The notes below the pieces were generated by a model. The model was not told where the DNA came from. It did no database searches and saw only the letters and a list, made by a program, of their open reading frames with translations. DNA of 64,000 bases. Origin: [Mycobacterium] stephanolepidis (GTDB taxonomy: Bacteria; Actinomycetota; Actinomycetes; Mycobacteriales; Mycobacteriaceae). Positions 8,980 to 18,026 of this stretch are shown here, in pieces (position 1 is the first letter of the stretch; each line of letters opens with the position of its first letter). The DNA lies in assembly GCF_002356335.1 (NCBI RefSeq), contig NZ_AP018165.1, forward strand, positions 1,550,001 through 1,614,000. The letters are read 5' to 3'. Both the position numbers and the translations under genes were made by a program.

Positions 8980-9007
8980 AAGGCCTGCGCCAGGTATGCA
9001 CTCGGCG
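8944..9007. repeat. 64-nt palindromic element, right copy (R2)
   Basis: Arms CGCCGAGCGCATACC (8944-8958) and GGTATGCACTCGGCG (8993-9007) match in 14 of 15 positions; an inner GCAGGC/GCCTGC stem (8960-8965 with 8983-8988) replaces the ACGCA/TGCGT stem of R1. It overlaps the end of the DUF559 gene and lies between its stop and the convergent pepN stop, where it could also end transcription both ways. Confidence 0.85.
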
Positions 9008-9025
9008 TTTAAGCGAGAGAACGGG

Positions 9026-11587
9026 CTACTGGGAGTCGAACTCGCGGGCGCGCAGTGACCTGACGATGCCCGCGCGCCCCTCGGAGACCAGACGACGCAG
9101 CGCCGACGGGATCTCCTTGGCCAAGAAGCCATCTGCTGACTCCACCGCACGCTGCGAGATATCCCACGACGGGTACAGGCCGATCACCACGGTCTGCGCC
9201 ACTTCGCTGGAACGCCGTGCCCACACATTCTCGATGACATCGAAGTAGCGACCCGCGAACGGCGCCAGCAGCTCGGCCTGTCCGGGCTGCACGATTCCCG
9301 CGATCACCGAACGCGCGGTGATGTTCGGCAGCGTGTCATCTTCGATGACCTGCTTCCACGCCGCCTCTTTCACCTCGGCGACCGGCCTGGCCGCGCGGGC
9401 CTGGGCGGCCTGACGCTTGCCTGCGGCCGTCGGGTCGCGCTCCAGCTCCGCATCGATGAACACCGACGCGTCCGGCTCCAGTGCTCCGGAGGCCGCCAGC
9501 GCGTTCACGATTCGCCACCGCAGGTCGGTGTCCACCGTCAGGCCGGGCAGATCCAGCGAGGCCGGATCGGAGTCCAGTAGCGCCTGCAGCACGACGGTAT
9601 GTCCCGCCGACAACACCGAGTTGGTGAAGGCATTCACAAATGCCAGCTGATGATCCGAGCCCGCCTCGGCGGCGCGTGCCAGCTCCAGCAGGCGATCGGC
9701 GAACGCCGGCCAGCCATGCTCGCGCGCCCACTCGGGCTCCACATACGAACTCAACGCCGTCTGCGCCTGCAACAGCAGACGCTGCGCCACACCGACTTCC
9801 GACTCGGCGTGCACGCCCGAAGACACCAGTGCCACGAAGTCGCGTGCCCGCAGCTCGGCCTCACGGGTCATCTCCCACGCCGCCGACCACGCCAGCGTGC
9901 GCGGCAGCGGTTCGGCGATATCGGCTACCCGCGAGAGCACGGTCTGAAGCGACTCGTCGTCCAGTCGCAGTGAGCAGTAGGTCAGATCGTCGTCGTTGAC
10001 GATGATCAGCTTCCCTCGGGAAACACCAACCAGCCCGGGCACATCCGTAGACGATCCCGCGACATCCAACTCAAGCCGGTGGGTGCGCACCAGCTTGCCG
10101 TCCACGTCGTCGTAGATCCCGACGGCCAGGCGGTGCACCCGCGTCTCGCCGGCGCCCGGGGCGGCCCCGGACTGCTTGACGGCAAACCGGGTGAACTTGC
10201 CGTCCGCGTCCACCTCGAAGTCAGGGGAGAGCGTGTTCAGTCCGGTGGTCTTGAGCCACTGCGTGCCCCAGTCCGACAGATCGCGTCCCGAGGCCTCCTC
10301 CAGCGCGCCCAGCAGATCGTCGAACGTCGCATTGCCGAAAGCGTGCGCCTTAAAGTACGCGCGCAGACCAGATAGGAAGTTCTCCAAACCGACGTACGCC
10401 ACAAGCTGTTTGAGCACGCTGGCGCCCTTGGCGTAGGTGATGCCGTCGAAGTTCACCTCCACCGCGGCCAGGTCGGGGATGTCGGCGGCCACCGGATGAG
10501 TCGACGGCAGCTGATCCTGGCGGTACGCCCACGACTTCTCGACATTGGCGAACGTCGTCCATGCCTCGGTGTACTCGGTGGCCTCCGCCTGGCACAGCAC
10601 CGAAGCGAAGGTCGCGAAGGACTCGTTGAGCCACAGGTCATCCCACCAACGCATGGTGACCAGGTCGCCGAACCACATGTGTGCCATCTCGTGCAGCACT
10701 GTCTCGGCACGTCGCTCATAGGAGTACTTGGTGACCTTGGAGCGGAAGACATAGTCCTCCAGGAAGGTCACCGCACCGGCGTTCTCCATGGCGCCCGCGT
10801 TGAACTCGGGCACGAACAGCTGGTCGTACTTGCCGAACGCGTACGGAGTGCCAAAGTTCTTGTGGTAGAAGCCGAATCCCTGCTTGGTTTCGGTGAAAAG
10901 CCGGTCGGCGTCCATGAACTCCGACAGCGAAGCGCGGCAGTAGATGCCCAGGTCGATGGTGCCGTGGTCGTCGGAGTACACGTCGTTCCACCGCGCGTAC
11001 GGCCCGGCGATCAGCGCGACCAGGTAGGTGCTCATCTTGGCGGTGGTCGCGAAGGTGTGCACGCCGTCGGCAACCGATAGCGGCGCACCGTTGGAGATCA
11101 CCTGCCAATGCGCCGGGGCGGTCACCGTGACGTCGAAGGCAGCCTTGAGGTCGGGCTGGTCGAAGCACGCGAACATGCGCTTGGCATCGGCGGTTTCGAA
11201 CTGTGAGTACAGGTACACCTCGTCGTCCACCGGGTCCACGAAGCGGTGCAGACCCTCACCGGTGTGCGAGTACTCGAGATCGGCCTCGACCACCACGGTG
11301 TTCGTGGCGGCCAGCCCGGCCAGTGTGATGCCGTTCTCCTCGTCGTACTCACTGACGTCTAGTTCGACGCCGTTGAGCTCGGCGCGGCGCACCGTGCGGG
11401 CCGCGATATCGATAACCGTTGAGGCCCCCGGCTGCGCGGTAAAGGTGACGGTGGTCGACGAGTGGAAGGTTTCTTCGCTCGGACCGCCGTTACCGTCGGT
11501 GAGGTCGAGGGTTATCGCGTAATGCTCGACGTCGATCGCAGCGGCGCGGGCCGCGGCCTGGTCACGGGTGAGGTTGGGGAGTGCCAC
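9026..11587 (-). CDS. pepN: Aminopeptidase N (M1 family)
   Basis: Zinc aminopeptidase releasing N-terminal residues from peptides in the cytosol. The exopeptidase G-A-M-E-N motif and the zinc site H-E-M-A-H with the second Glu 18 residues later in L-N-E-S-F-A are both intact. The family C-terminal ERAP1-like helical domain follows. I start it at GTG 11587 (853 residues, close to the 861 of M. tuberculosis PepN): a TACGTT -10 hexamer lies 6 nt upstream, whereas an upstream in-frame start at 11836 adds 83 low-complexity residues and would overlap the divergent DsbA-like gene. Identification is firm. Confidence 0.93.
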   Translation of the reverse strand: MALPNLTRDQAAARAAAIDVEHYAITLDLTDGNGGPSEETFHSSTTVTFTAQPGASTVIDIAARTVRRAELNGVELDVSEYDEENGITLAGLAATNTVVVEADLEYSHTGEGLHRFVDPVDDEVYLYSQFETADAKRMFACFDQPDLKAAFDVTVTAPAHWQVISNGAPLSVADGVHTFATTAKMSTYLVALIAGPYARWNDVYSDDHGTIDLGIYCRASLSEFMDADRLFTETKQGFGFYHKNFGTPYAFGKYDQLFVPEFNAGAMENAGAVTFLEDYVFRSKVTKYSYERRAETVLHEMAHMWFGDLVTMRWWDDLWLNESFATFASVLCQAEATEYTEAWTTFANVEKSWAYRQDQLPSTHPVAADIPDLAAVEVNFDGITYAKGASVLKQLVAYVGLENFLSGLRAYFKAHAFGNATFDDLLGALEEASGRDLSDWGTQWLKTTGLNTLSPDFEVDADGKFTRFAVKQSGAAPGAGETRVHRLAVGIYDDVDGKLVRTHRLELDVAGSSTDVPGLVGVSRGKLIIVNDDDLTYCSLRLDDESLQTVLSRVADIAEPLPRTLAWSAAWEMTREAELRARDFVALVSSGVHAESEVGVAQRLLLQAQTALSSYVEPEWAREHGWPAFADRLLELARAAEAGSDHQLAFVNAFTNSVLSAGHTVVLQALLDSDPASLDLPGLTVDTDLRWRIVNALAASGALEPDASVFIDAELERDPTAAGKRQAAQARAARPVAEVKEAAWKQVIEDDTLPNITARSVIAGIVQPGQAELLAPFAGRYFDVIENVWARRSSEVAQTVVIGLYPSWDISQRAVESADGFLAKEIPSALRRLVSEGRAGIVRSLRAREFDSQ

Positions 11588-11593
11588 GTACCC

Positions 11594-11599
11594 AACGTA
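11594..11599 (-). promoter_or_regulatory. -10 hexamer TACGTT, leaderless promoter of pepN
   Basis: Read on the minus strand, TACGTT ends 6 nt before the GTG at 11587. It supports the 853-residue start over the longer frame. Confidence 0.6.
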
Positions 11600-11690
11600 G
11601 CCGGTAGACGCGTCGGGAACACGGCGGCGGGAACGTGAGTTGGGACAAACTGGAGCTAACCCTGCCCGACTCACATCCGAAAGGCGCGCA

Positions 11691-12308
11691 ATGTCTGCAG
11701 ACAAGAAGGATCTCGCCGAGTTCTGGTTCGACCCGCTATGTCCGTGGTGCTGGATCACCTCGCGGTGGATCCTGGAGGTCCAGAAGGTTCGCGATATCGA
11801 CGTGAAGTTCCGGGTGATGAGTCTGGCCGTCCTCAACGAGGGCCGCGAGGACTTGCCGGAGCGCTACCAGGAACTCATGAAGACGGCCTGGGGGCCGGTG
11901 CGGGTTGCTATCGCCGCCGAGCAGGCCAAGGGCCCGGAGATCCTTGAGCCGCTGTACACCGCGCTGGGCACCCGGATCCACAACCAGGACAACAAGGACC
12001 TCCCGGTGGTCATCGCGGAGTCCCTGGCCGAGGTGGGCCTGCCCGCCGAGCTGGCCGATGCGGCCGAGTCGACCGAGTACGACGCGGCGCTACGCGAGAG
12101 CCATCACGCCGGCATGGACAAGGTGGGGCCGGACGTGGGCACTCCGACGATCCACGTCAATGGTGTGGCCTTCTTCGGCCCGGTGATCTCCAAGATCCCG
12201 CGTGGTGAAGAGGCGGGGAAGCTCTGGGATGCGTCGGTGATCTTTGCCTCGTACCCGCAGTTCTTCGAACTCAAGCGCACCCGCACCGAGCCGCCGACGT
12301 TCGACTAG
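11691..12308 (+). CDS. DsbA-family mycothiol-dependent oxidoreductase (Rv2466c type)
   Basis: A 205-residue thioredoxin-fold/DsbA-like cytosolic protein with a C-P-W-C active site at residues 17-20. In M. tuberculosis the homologue Rv2466c is a mycoredoxin-like reductase induced by oxidative stress. The start ATG 11691 has GAAAGG about 8 nt upstream; the in-frame extension to 11640 lacks family similarity. It is divergent from pepN, as in M. tuberculosis, and its stop overlaps the stop of the convergent M48 gene by 4 nt. The cis-Pro region (V-G-T-P-T-I-H-V-N) near residue 150 is present, so it should be active. Confidence 0.9.
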   Translation: MSADKKDLAEFWFDPLCPWCWITSRWILEVQKVRDIDVKFRVMSLAVLNEGREDLPERYQELMKTAWGPVRVAIAAEQAKGPEILEPLYTALGTRIHNQDNKDLPVVIAESLAEVGLPAELADAAESTEYDAALRESHHAGMDKVGPDVGTPTIHVNGVAFFGPVISKIPRGEEAGKLWDASVIFASYPQFFELKRTRTEPPTFD

Positions 12309-13261
12309 TAGCGCGGCGGCGGATTGTCGAAGGTGTACGCCTGCTGATGCGGCAGGTAGCCGTGCGGTATCGGCGGCGGTGCGGGCGGTAGCAGCGGCGG
12401 CACCGGAGGAATCGGAGTCGGCGGCAGCAGCTTGGGTCGGAAGAACAACGACCCGGCCTGCTGCCGATTCCGCAGCGCCGCTGCGCGCCAGGTGTGCACG
12501 GGGTGGCTGGAGAGCATGTTGACCAGCCAGACGAAGAACCCCGTCTCCAGGGTCGCGCGGTTGGCCAGCGTGTCGAACTCGACCCGCTTGAGCAGGTATT
12601 TACCGGCCGCCATGACGCCGATAGCTCCCTGAATTCCGGTGGGGCGCATGGCGTATCCGTGGTTGTCGGCGGTGTATTCCATGGATCGCGACAGCGAGGT
12701 ACCCAGGAACGGGACGAAGTTCATCGCGGTCTGGGCGAACTGTCGCCAATAGGAGGCGTGCCCGGCGGCGATATGGCCGACCTCGTGGCCGATGATGAAG
12801 GCCAGAGCCTCTGGATCGCGCGCCTCGCCGCCGATCTCGAACAGGTCGCTGTAGACGACGACGAACCGTCGGAAGCCATGACCGCTGGCGAAGGCGTTGA
12901 TCTGGCCGTTGCCCAGCACGACGTAGGCATCGGGCAGCTCCTGCAGACCGAAGCGTTGCGCCGCCTCGACGACCAGCGCGTACCCCTCGGGGAACTGTGT
13001 CGGCGACATCTTCACGCCGTTCACCCGCTGCTGCCCGTAGAGAATGCCTCGACCCAGGTACAAGGTCAGGGGGGTGGCGGCCAGCGCGACGATGATGATG
13101 TTCAGATCGGCGTTCTCGGGGTCGGCGAGATACCCGACGATGCTGAAAATCGCTCCGATGTAGAGCAGCACTGTGAACAGGATCACGACGACGAGCAACC
13201 CGATCTCCCACGGATGTCGACGTGGCGGATAGGTGTACTGGGGCAGTCCGACCGGGTACAT
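12305..13261 (-). CDS. M48 family zinc metalloprotease, membrane-anchored
   Basis: A 318-residue protein with two N-terminal membrane helices (about residues 15-40 and 55-75), then the M48 zinc motif H-E-V-G-H in [13 protein letters not shown], and a proline-rich C-terminus ([10 protein letters not shown]). It resembles HtpX/Oma1-type quality-control proteases but lacks a clear four-helix HtpX layout. Start ATG 13261 is preferred over an upstream GTG because TACCGT lies 7 nt before it. I do not recall this gene between Rv2466c and rpiB in M. tuberculosis, so it may be specific to this lineage. Confidence 0.82.
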   Translation of the reverse strand: MYPVGLPQYTYPPRRHPWEIGLLVVVILFTVLLYIGAIFSIVGYLADPENADLNIIIVALAATPLTLYLGRGILYGQQRVNGVKMSPTQFPEGYALVVEAAQRFGLQELPDAYVVLGNGQINAFASGHGFRRFVVVYSDLFEIGGEARDPEALAFIIGHEVGHIAAGHASYWRQFAQTAMNFVPFLGTSLSRSMEYTADNHGYAMRPTGIQGAIGVMAAGKYLLKRVEFDTLANRATLETGFFVWLVNMLSSHPVHTWRAAALRNRQQAGSLFFRPKLLPPTPIPPVPPLLPPAPPPIPHGYLPHQQAYTFDNPPPRY

Positions 13262-13268
13262 GCGCGCC

Positions 13269-13274
13269 ACGGTA
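13269..13274 (-). promoter_or_regulatory. -10 hexamer TACCGT, leaderless promoter of the M48 gene
   Basis: On the minus strand TACCGT ends 7 nt before ATG 13261; there is no Shine-Dalgarno. Confidence 0.55.
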
Positions 13275-13295
13275 ACCGACCGCAGGGCAACCTGA

Positions 13296-13301
13296 CACAA
13301 T
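13296..13301 (+). promoter_or_regulatory. -10-like hexamer CACAAT upstream of rpiB
   Basis: CACAAT ends 7 nt before ATG 13309. It departs from TANNNT at the first base, so the call is weaker than for its divergent partner. Confidence 0.4.
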
Positions 13302-13308
13302 CAGCGGC

Positions 13309-13788
13309 ATGCGCGTCTATGTCGGAGCCGATCACGCCGGATACGAGTTGAAGCAGAAGATCATCGAGCATCTTCGTGGCCGCGGCCACGAGCCGGTGGA
13401 CTGCGGTGCCTTTGAGCTGGACCCGCAGGACGACTACCCGGCGTTCTGCATCGATGCGGCCCGGCGCACCGTCGCCGACCCGGGCAGCCTCGGCATCGTG
13501 CTGGGCGGTTCGGGTAACGGTGAGCAGATCGCCGCCAATAAGGTCCCCGGCGCCCGCTGTGCGCTGGCATGGAGCCTGGAGACGGCGGTGCTGGCCCGCG
13601 AGCACAACAACGCCCAACTGATCGGCATCGGCGGACGCATGCACACCGTGCCCGAGGCACTGGCCATCGTCGATGCGTTCCTTGCGGCCACGTGGTCGGA
13701 GGAGCCGCGGCACCAGCGCCGCATCGACATCCTGGCCGAGTACGAGACCACCCACCAAGCGCCGCCGGTACCGGGTGCCGACGCGTAA
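13309..13788 (+). CDS. rpiB: Ribose-5-phosphate isomerase B
   Basis: Interconverts ribose-5-phosphate and ribulose-5-phosphate in the pentose phosphate pathway. 159 residues, RpiB/LacAB fold, with G-A-D-H-A-G-Y-E at residues 6-13 and the anion-hole loop G-G-S-G-N-G-E-Q at 66-73. Glu72 occupies the place of the catalytic base used by actinobacterial RpiB, which lacks the Cys of the E. coli enzyme. It is followed after 6 nt by nei, as in Rv2465c-Rv2464c. Confidence 0.95.
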   Translation: MRVYVGADHAGYELKQKIIEHLRGRGHEPVDCGAFELDPQDDYPAFCIDAARRTVADPGSLGIVLGGSGNGEQIAANKVPGARCALAWSLETAVLAREHNNAQLIGIGGRMHTVPEALAIVDAFLAATWSEEPRHQRRIDILAEYETTHQAPPVPGADA

Positions 13789-13794
13789 ACGCCT

Positions 13795-14592
13795 GTGCCG
13801 GAGGGGCATACCCTGCACCGGCTGGCGCGGTTGCATCAGCGCCGGTTCGCCGGTTCGGCGGTGGCTGTCAGTAGTCCGCAGGGTCGATTCACCGAGGGTG
13901 CGGCCGCGGTCAACGGACGCACCTTGGTGAAGGCCCATGCCTGGGGCAAGCATCTGTTCCACGATTACGGCCCCGCCGGTGTGGTGCATGTGCACCTGGG
14001 GCTGTACGGCACGTTCACCGAGCTGCCGGTGCCGATGGGTCTGCCGGTGGGGCAGGTGCGGATGCGCATCGAGGGCGCGCAGTTCGGTACCGATCTCCGG
14101 GGTGCGACGGCATGCGAGCTCATCGACGCACCGCAGGTCGACGCCATCCTGGCGCGCCTGGGCCCCGATCCGCTACGTCCCCGATCCGACCCGTCATCCG
14201 CCTTCGAGCGGATCACTAAGTCGCACAGGCCAATCGGTGCACTGCTGATGGACCAGAAGATCATCGCCGGTGTCGGTAATGTGTACCGCAGCGAGGTGCT
14301 GTTCCGTCAGCGGATCGACCCGTACCGGCAGGGCAGTCACCTGCAATCCGAGGAACTCGCCGCGTTGTGGGATGACCTTGTGGACCGCATGCGTGTCGGG
14401 CTGCGCGTTGGAAAGATCGTTGTCGTCGACCCCGAATACGACCATGGCGAGCCGTCGTACGCGCCGGACCGTCCGCGCACCTATGTGTATCGGCGCGCGG
14501 GTGCGCCATGCCGGGTGTGTGGCACGCCGATCCTTACCGCGGAGATGGACGCGCGAAACCTGTTCTGGTGTCCCTCATGTCAAATTGGGTGA
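13795..14592 (+). CDS. nei: Fpg/Nei family DNA glycosylase (endonuclease VIII type)
   Basis: Base-excision repair glycosylase/AP lyase for oxidised pyrimidines. 265 residues from GTG. The chain begins M-P-E-G-H-T, giving the catalytic Pro2 and Glu3; the helix-two-turn-helix contains V-G-N-V-Y-R-S-E-V-L, and the C-terminal zinc finger has C-R-V-C and C-P-S-C. The P-E-G-H start fits Nei1 rather than Fpg (P-E-L). It forms an operon with rpiB. Confidence 0.92.
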   Translation: MPEGHTLHRLARLHQRRFAGSAVAVSSPQGRFTEGAAAVNGRTLVKAHAWGKHLFHDYGPAGVVHVHLGLYGTFTELPVPMGLPVGQVRMRIEGAQFGTDLRGATACELIDAPQVDAILARLGPDPLRPRSDPSSAFERITKSHRPIGALLMDQKIIAGVGNVYRSEVLFRQRIDPYRQGSHLQSEELAALWDDLVDRMRVGLRVGKIVVVDPEYDHGEPSYAPDRPRTYVYRRAGAPCRVCGTPILTAEMDARNLFWCPSCQIG

Positions 14593-14619
14593 TGTCAACC
14601 GCGGTGACGTGTCGAGTTG

Positions 14620-14625
14620 TAAGCT
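14620..14625 (+). promoter_or_regulatory. -10 hexamer TAAGCT upstream of the TetR gene
   Basis: TAAGCT lies 45 nt before the ATG, which has its own GGGGAG ribosome site. The same TAAGCT-G context recurs before the GNAT gene (21559) and nadD (58819). Confidence 0.4.
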
Positions 14626-14670
14626 GCACTGAGTGGGACCGCGAGTACCAATAACCCGAAAGGGGAGCTC

Positions 14671-15333
14671 ATGACGCGACCGGGTGCGCCATTGGGAAAG
14701 CTCATGGCACGCGCGGTGCGCGGACTGGGTTCGCACCCTGAACCCGACGATATCGAGATCCGGTTACTGGACGCCGCCATTGAAGTACTGGCCGAGCGAG
14801 GCACGCAGACGGCCACTATCGACGAGGTCGCGCGGCGGGCGAAAGTGGGCCGCGCCACAGTATTTCGACGATTCTCCAGCAAGGATCAATTGTTCGAGCG
14901 TGCCCTTGCTCAAGAAATGCAGAAGTTCCTGGACGAGCTGCAGGAACGCGCGGGCGGTTTCGACGATATCGGCGAGCGAGTCGCCGAGGGGTTCGCGGTA
15001 TGCATTGAGGTTGTGAATCATCCTCTCCTGCGCGGTGATTCACTCGTCGCCAGGATGACGGCCATAGAAGCGATCACTCAGGGTGACCCTGCTCCCATCG
15101 AGCTGGCGCGGAACTATCTCGCCGCCCAGATCGACCAGATGCGGGCGGAGGGGCGAATTCCGCCGGGCGATTCCAGGCGGCAGGTCGACGTCTTGATTCA
15201 TCTGGTGTTGGGATACATGGCCTCGCCCGCGACAACGATCGACCTCGGCAACACCGAAGAGGTGCGTGCGCTGGCGCGCGAGACATTCGCGCCGATCCTG
15301 CTCGCGCCCAATGTGCCCGTCAACGCGCAGTAG
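14671..15333 (+). CDS. TetR/AcrR family transcriptional regulator
   Basis: A 220-residue DNA-binding repressor candidate. The N-terminal helix-turn-helix is clear (about residues 30-75): L-L-D-A-A-I-E-V-L-A-E-R-G, then T-I-D-E-V-A-R-R-A-K-V-G-R-A-T-V-F-R-R-F-S-S-K. The C-terminal ligand domain has no telling motif. ATG 14671 has GGGGAG 4-5 nt upstream. No divergent target gene is adjacent; the nearest partner is the convergent DUF1542-like gene 6 nt downstream, so the regulon cannot be guessed. Confidence 0.85.
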   Translation: MTRPGAPLGKLMARAVRGLGSHPEPDDIEIRLLDAAIEVLAERGTQTATIDEVARRAKVGRATVFRRFSSKDQLFERALAQEMQKFLDELQERAGGFDDIGERVAEGFAVCIEVVNHPLLRGDSLVARMTAIEAITQGDPAPIELARNYLAAQIDQMRAEGRIPPGDSRRQVDVLIHLVLGYMASPATTIDLGNTEEVRALARETFAPILLAPNVPVNAQ

Positions 15334-15339
15334 CGCGCT

Positions 15340-16200
15340 CTAGAAGTCTCCGAAGTCCCCGCCGAAGTCGCCGCCGCCACCATCCCAACCACCACCGCTG
15401 TCCCAGCCGCCGCTGCCGCCGCCTTGGTCCCAGCCTCCGCCGCTTTGATCCCAGCCGCCTTGATCGGCTCCACCCGAACCCTGATCCCAACCGGCTTGGT
15501 TTGCGCCGCCGTCGTTGCCGGCGTTCAGCCCCGCGTCATATCCGTCCGAATAGCCTTGGCCGAAACCGCTTTCGAAACCGGACGCGCCATACCCGACGCC
15601 GTGCATGCCAGAGAAGAGCGAGTTGAACAGCAGCGCCGAACCCACGCCCCAGGCGCCGGCGATAAGAGCGGGCTTCCACCATGGCTCGGAGTACCACCCC
15701 GCGGGCACCGGACGTCCGGCGACGGTGCCACCCGGGTAGTAGTTGGGAGTGCGGCCCGACGGCTCCGGGGAAGCCTCGATCTCGCGTCCCTCGAAGTTGA
15801 TCCGCCGATCCTCACTGACGGACCCGGCCTTGCTCTGCCCGGCGGTCGAGGGAAGTTCCGGTCCGGGATCCATGCCCATGGCCAGGCGAGCCGCCCGCAC
15901 GTAGTACAGCCCCTCGATGGCGCTTTCCTTGGCCAGCGTTGCCTGCGCGGGGGTCCGGGCCTGCTCGATGGCCGAGGACGCGGCGGTGTAGCGCTCGGAA
16001 GCATCGGCGAGTGCCTGCCGGGACGCGTCATCGTTCCCGCTCAGTCCCAGCACCTGACCGCCGAGGCGTTCGGTGAGGCGGCGGGCGTCGGCCTTGGCGT
16101 CCTCGAGTTGGTCGCCACGGCGGCGACTCGATCCCTGTGTGTAGATGATCGCGCCGCCGACGATCACGCCGAGGAGAAGCAGGCCCAGGATGATTTCCAT
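15340..16200 (-). CDS. DUF1542-like membrane protein with Trp/Asp/Gln/Gly-rich repeats
   Basis: A 286-residue protein: one N-terminal membrane helix (residues 3-20), a helical coiled region (about 30-105) rich in Ala/Glu, a short hydrophobic segment near W-W-K-P-A-L-I-A-G-A-W-G-V (about 180), then a low-complexity tail. The tail has degenerate repeats of the form G-W-D-Q-G-G-G and ends D-F-G-G-D-F-G-D-F. I do not assign a function. ATG 16200 is supported by TACCGT 7 nt upstream. The adjacent tRNA-Gly lies 24 nt beyond the start on the same strand. Confidence 0.75.
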   Translation of the reverse strand: MEIILGLLLLGVIVGGAIIYTQGSSRRRGDQLEDAKADARRLTERLGGQVLGLSGNDDASRQALADASERYTAASSAIEQARTPAQATLAKESAIEGLYYVRAARLAMGMDPGPELPSTAGQSKAGSVSEDRRINFEGREIEASPEPSGRTPNYYPGGTVAGRPVPAGWYSEPWWKPALIAGAWGVGSALLFNSLFSGMHGVGYGASGFESGFGQGYSDGYDAGLNAGNDGGANQAGWDQGSGGADQGGWDQSGGGWDQGGGSGGWDSGGGWDGGGGDFGGDFGDF

Positions 16201-16207
16201 GGCACCT

Positions 16208-16213
16208 ACGGTA
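16208..16213 (-). promoter_or_regulatory. -10 hexamer TACCGT, leaderless promoter of the DUF1542-like gene
   Basis: On the minus strand TACCGT ends 7 nt before ATG 16200, and it lies between this gene and the upstream tRNA-Gly. Confidence 0.55.
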
Positions 16214-16224
16214 CTGATGTGTGG

Positions 16225-16295
16225 AGCGGGTGACGGGAATCGAACCCGCGTAGCTAGTTTGGAAGACTAGGGCTCTACCATTGAGCTACACCCGC
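16225..16295 (-). tRNA. tRNA-Gly (anticodon TCC)
   Basis: 71-nt cloverleaf: acceptor GCGGGTG pairs with CACCCGC, D-arm AGCTCAATGGTAGAGC, anticodon stem CTAGT/ACTAG around C-T-TCC-AA, T-arm with GGTTCGATTCC. A CCA is encoded (16222-16224). It reads glycine GGA/GGG codons. Confidence 0.95.
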
Positions 16296-16425
16296 ATGCT
16301 TGCGAGGTTGTCCCGCACGCGTTGACGAATGTACAGCGCCGGGGCGGATCAAATCCAATTCATACCGTTGCATGTTGAGGCCGTAAGATCGCTTCGTCTT
16401 GCCGGAAGTATGGACGCAGGTCCGA

Positions 16426-16499
16426 CGGGGTGTAGCGCAGCTTGGTAGCGCATCCGCTTTGGGAGCGGAGGGTCGCAGGTTCAAATCCTGTCACCCCGA
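16426..16499 (+). tRNA. tRNA-Pro (anticodon TGG)
   Basis: 74-nt cloverleaf: acceptor CGGGGTG pairs with CACCCCG, discriminator A, D-arm GCGCAGCTTGGTAGCGC, anticodon stem TCCGC/GCGGA around TTTGGGA, T-arm with GGTTCAAATCC. No CCA is encoded. It is divergent from the tRNA-Gly and precedes tig; a TAAGAT hexamer at 16384-16389 is a possible -10. Confidence 0.95.
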
Positions 16500-16565
16500 C
16501 AGCACGACAGCACGAAGAACCGCAGGTCACGATGATCTGCCGCGAACCATAAAGGAGCACTGCAC

Positions 16566-18023
16566 GTGAAGAGCACCGTCGAAAAGCTGAGCCCGACCCG
16601 GGTTCGCATCAACGTCGAGGTTCCCTTCGCAGAGCTCGAACCAGATTTCTCAAAGGCATACAAGGAGCTCGCCCAGCAGGTCCGTCTGCCCGGTTTCCGC
16701 CCCGGCAAGGCCCCCGCGAAGCTGCTCGAGGCCCGCGTCGGCCGCGCCGCGGTGCTGGAGCAGGTCGTCAACTCCGCGCTCCCGGGCCGGTACAGCGAGG
16801 CCGTCACCGCATCCGACGTCAAGCCGCTCGGACAGCCGGAGATCGAGGTCACCAAGATCGAGGACGGCCAGGAGCTGACCTTCACCGCCGAGGTGGATGT
16901 GCGTCCCGAGATCGAGCTGCCCGACCTGAGCACCGTCGCGGTCACGGTCGAGCCCGTCACCGTCGAGGACACTGAGGTCGAGGCCGAGCTGGAAGCGCTG
17001 CGTGCGCGGTTCGGAACCCTCAAGGGTGTCGAGCGTGCCGCCGAGAACGGCGACTTCGTCTCGATCGACCTGTCGGCCACCGTGGACGGCAAGGAGGTCG
17101 AGGAGGCCTCGACCACCGGCCTGTCTCACGAGATCGGGTCCGGGCAGCTGATCGACGGTCTCGACGAGGCCATCATCGGCCTGAAGTCCGGCGAGGAGAA
17201 GGTGTTCACCACCAAGCTGGCCGCCGGTGAATTCGCCGGACAGGATGCCGAGGTCACCGTCAAGGTCGGCTCCGTCAAGGAGCGCGAGCTTCCCGCCGCT
17301 GACGACGATTTCGCCCAGCTGGCAAGCGAATTCGACACCATCGCCGAGCTCAAGGACAGCCTCACCGAGCAGGTCAAGGGTCGCAAGCGCATCGCGCAGG
17401 CCGACGAGATCCGTAACGAGACCATCACCGTGTTGCTCGACCAGATCGAGATCCCGGTGCCCGAGAAGATCCTCGAAGAGCAGATCGGCAACAGCCTGCA
17501 CGAGGCCGTCCACGGTCTGGACCACAACGAGGAGCGCCTCAACGAGCTGCTCGAAGAGCAGGGCACCTCGCGTGAAGAGTTCGACAAGGACATGCGCGAG
17601 TCCGCCACCAAGTCGATCAAGACCGAGCTGCTGCTCGACGTGATCGCCGACAAGTTCGACATCAACGTCGACCAGCAGGACCTCACCGAGCGTCTGGTGC
17701 TGATGTCGCGTCAGTACGGCATCGAACCCCAGCAGCTGATCCAGTACCTGACCCAGCAACAGCAGCTGCCCGGCCTGTACGTCGACGTGCGCCGCGGTAA
17801 GGCCATCGCCGAGGTCATCCGGCAGGCCAAGGTGACCGACTCCACCGGTGCGAACGTGGACGTCGACGCCGTGCTGGGACCGCGTCGCGGTGGGGCCGAG
17901 GAGGCCGACGCCGAGACAGCCGCCGAAGAGACCGCGGACAAGGCCAAGAAGAAGGCCAAGGACGAGGACAAGTCCGAGAAGTCCGAGAAGAAAGCCAAGA
18001 AGAAGGACAAGGACGCCGACTAG
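16566..18023 (+). CDS. tig: Trigger factor (ribosome-associated chaperone, PPIase)
   Basis: Binds nascent chains at the ribosomal exit. 485 residues from GTG, with AAGGAG 8 nt upstream. The N-terminal ribosome-binding domain has the signature G-F-R-P-G-K-A-P (about residues 43-50), followed by the FKBP-like domain (about 155-245) and the helical C-domain. The tail (from about residue 455) is a long charged Lys/Asp/Glu run, longer than in enterobacteria but usual in actinobacteria. It is followed by clpP1, clpP2 and clpX, linking folding with degradation. Confidence 0.96.
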   Translation: MKSTVEKLSPTRVRINVEVPFAELEPDFSKAYKELAQQVRLPGFRPGKAPAKLLEARVGRAAVLEQVVNSALPGRYSEAVTASDVKPLGQPEIEVTKIEDGQELTFTAEVDVRPEIELPDLSTVAVTVEPVTVEDTEVEAELEALRARFGTLKGVERAAENGDFVSIDLSATVDGKEVEEASTTGLSHEIGSGQLIDGLDEAIIGLKSGEEKVFTTKLAAGEFAGQDAEVTVKVGSVKERELPAADDDFAQLASEFDTIAELKDSLTEQVKGRKRIAQADEIRNETITVLLDQIEIPVPEKILEEQIGNSLHEAVHGLDHNEERLNELLEEQGTSREEFDKDMRESATKSIKTELLLDVIADKFDINVDQQDLTERLVLMSRQYGIEPQQLIQYLTQQQQLPGLYVDVRRGKAIAEVIRQAKVTDSTGANVDVDAVLGPRRGGAEEADAETAAEETADKAKKKAKDEDKSEKSEKKAKKKDKDAD

Positions 18024-18026
18024 TCC

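Noticed and set aside
8014..9007. Insertion sequence around the DUF559 gene
   Set aside because: No transposase domain and no target-site duplication seen; the ends are palindromes, not terminal inverted repeats of an IS.
11588..11836. 83-residue N-terminal extension of PepN
   Set aside because: Low complexity, overlaps the divergent DsbA-like gene, and a leaderless -10 supports GTG 11587.
14200..14592. Nei protein could be Fpg (MutM)
   Set aside because: The N-terminus is P-E-G-H, which fits Nei; Fpg has P-E-L.
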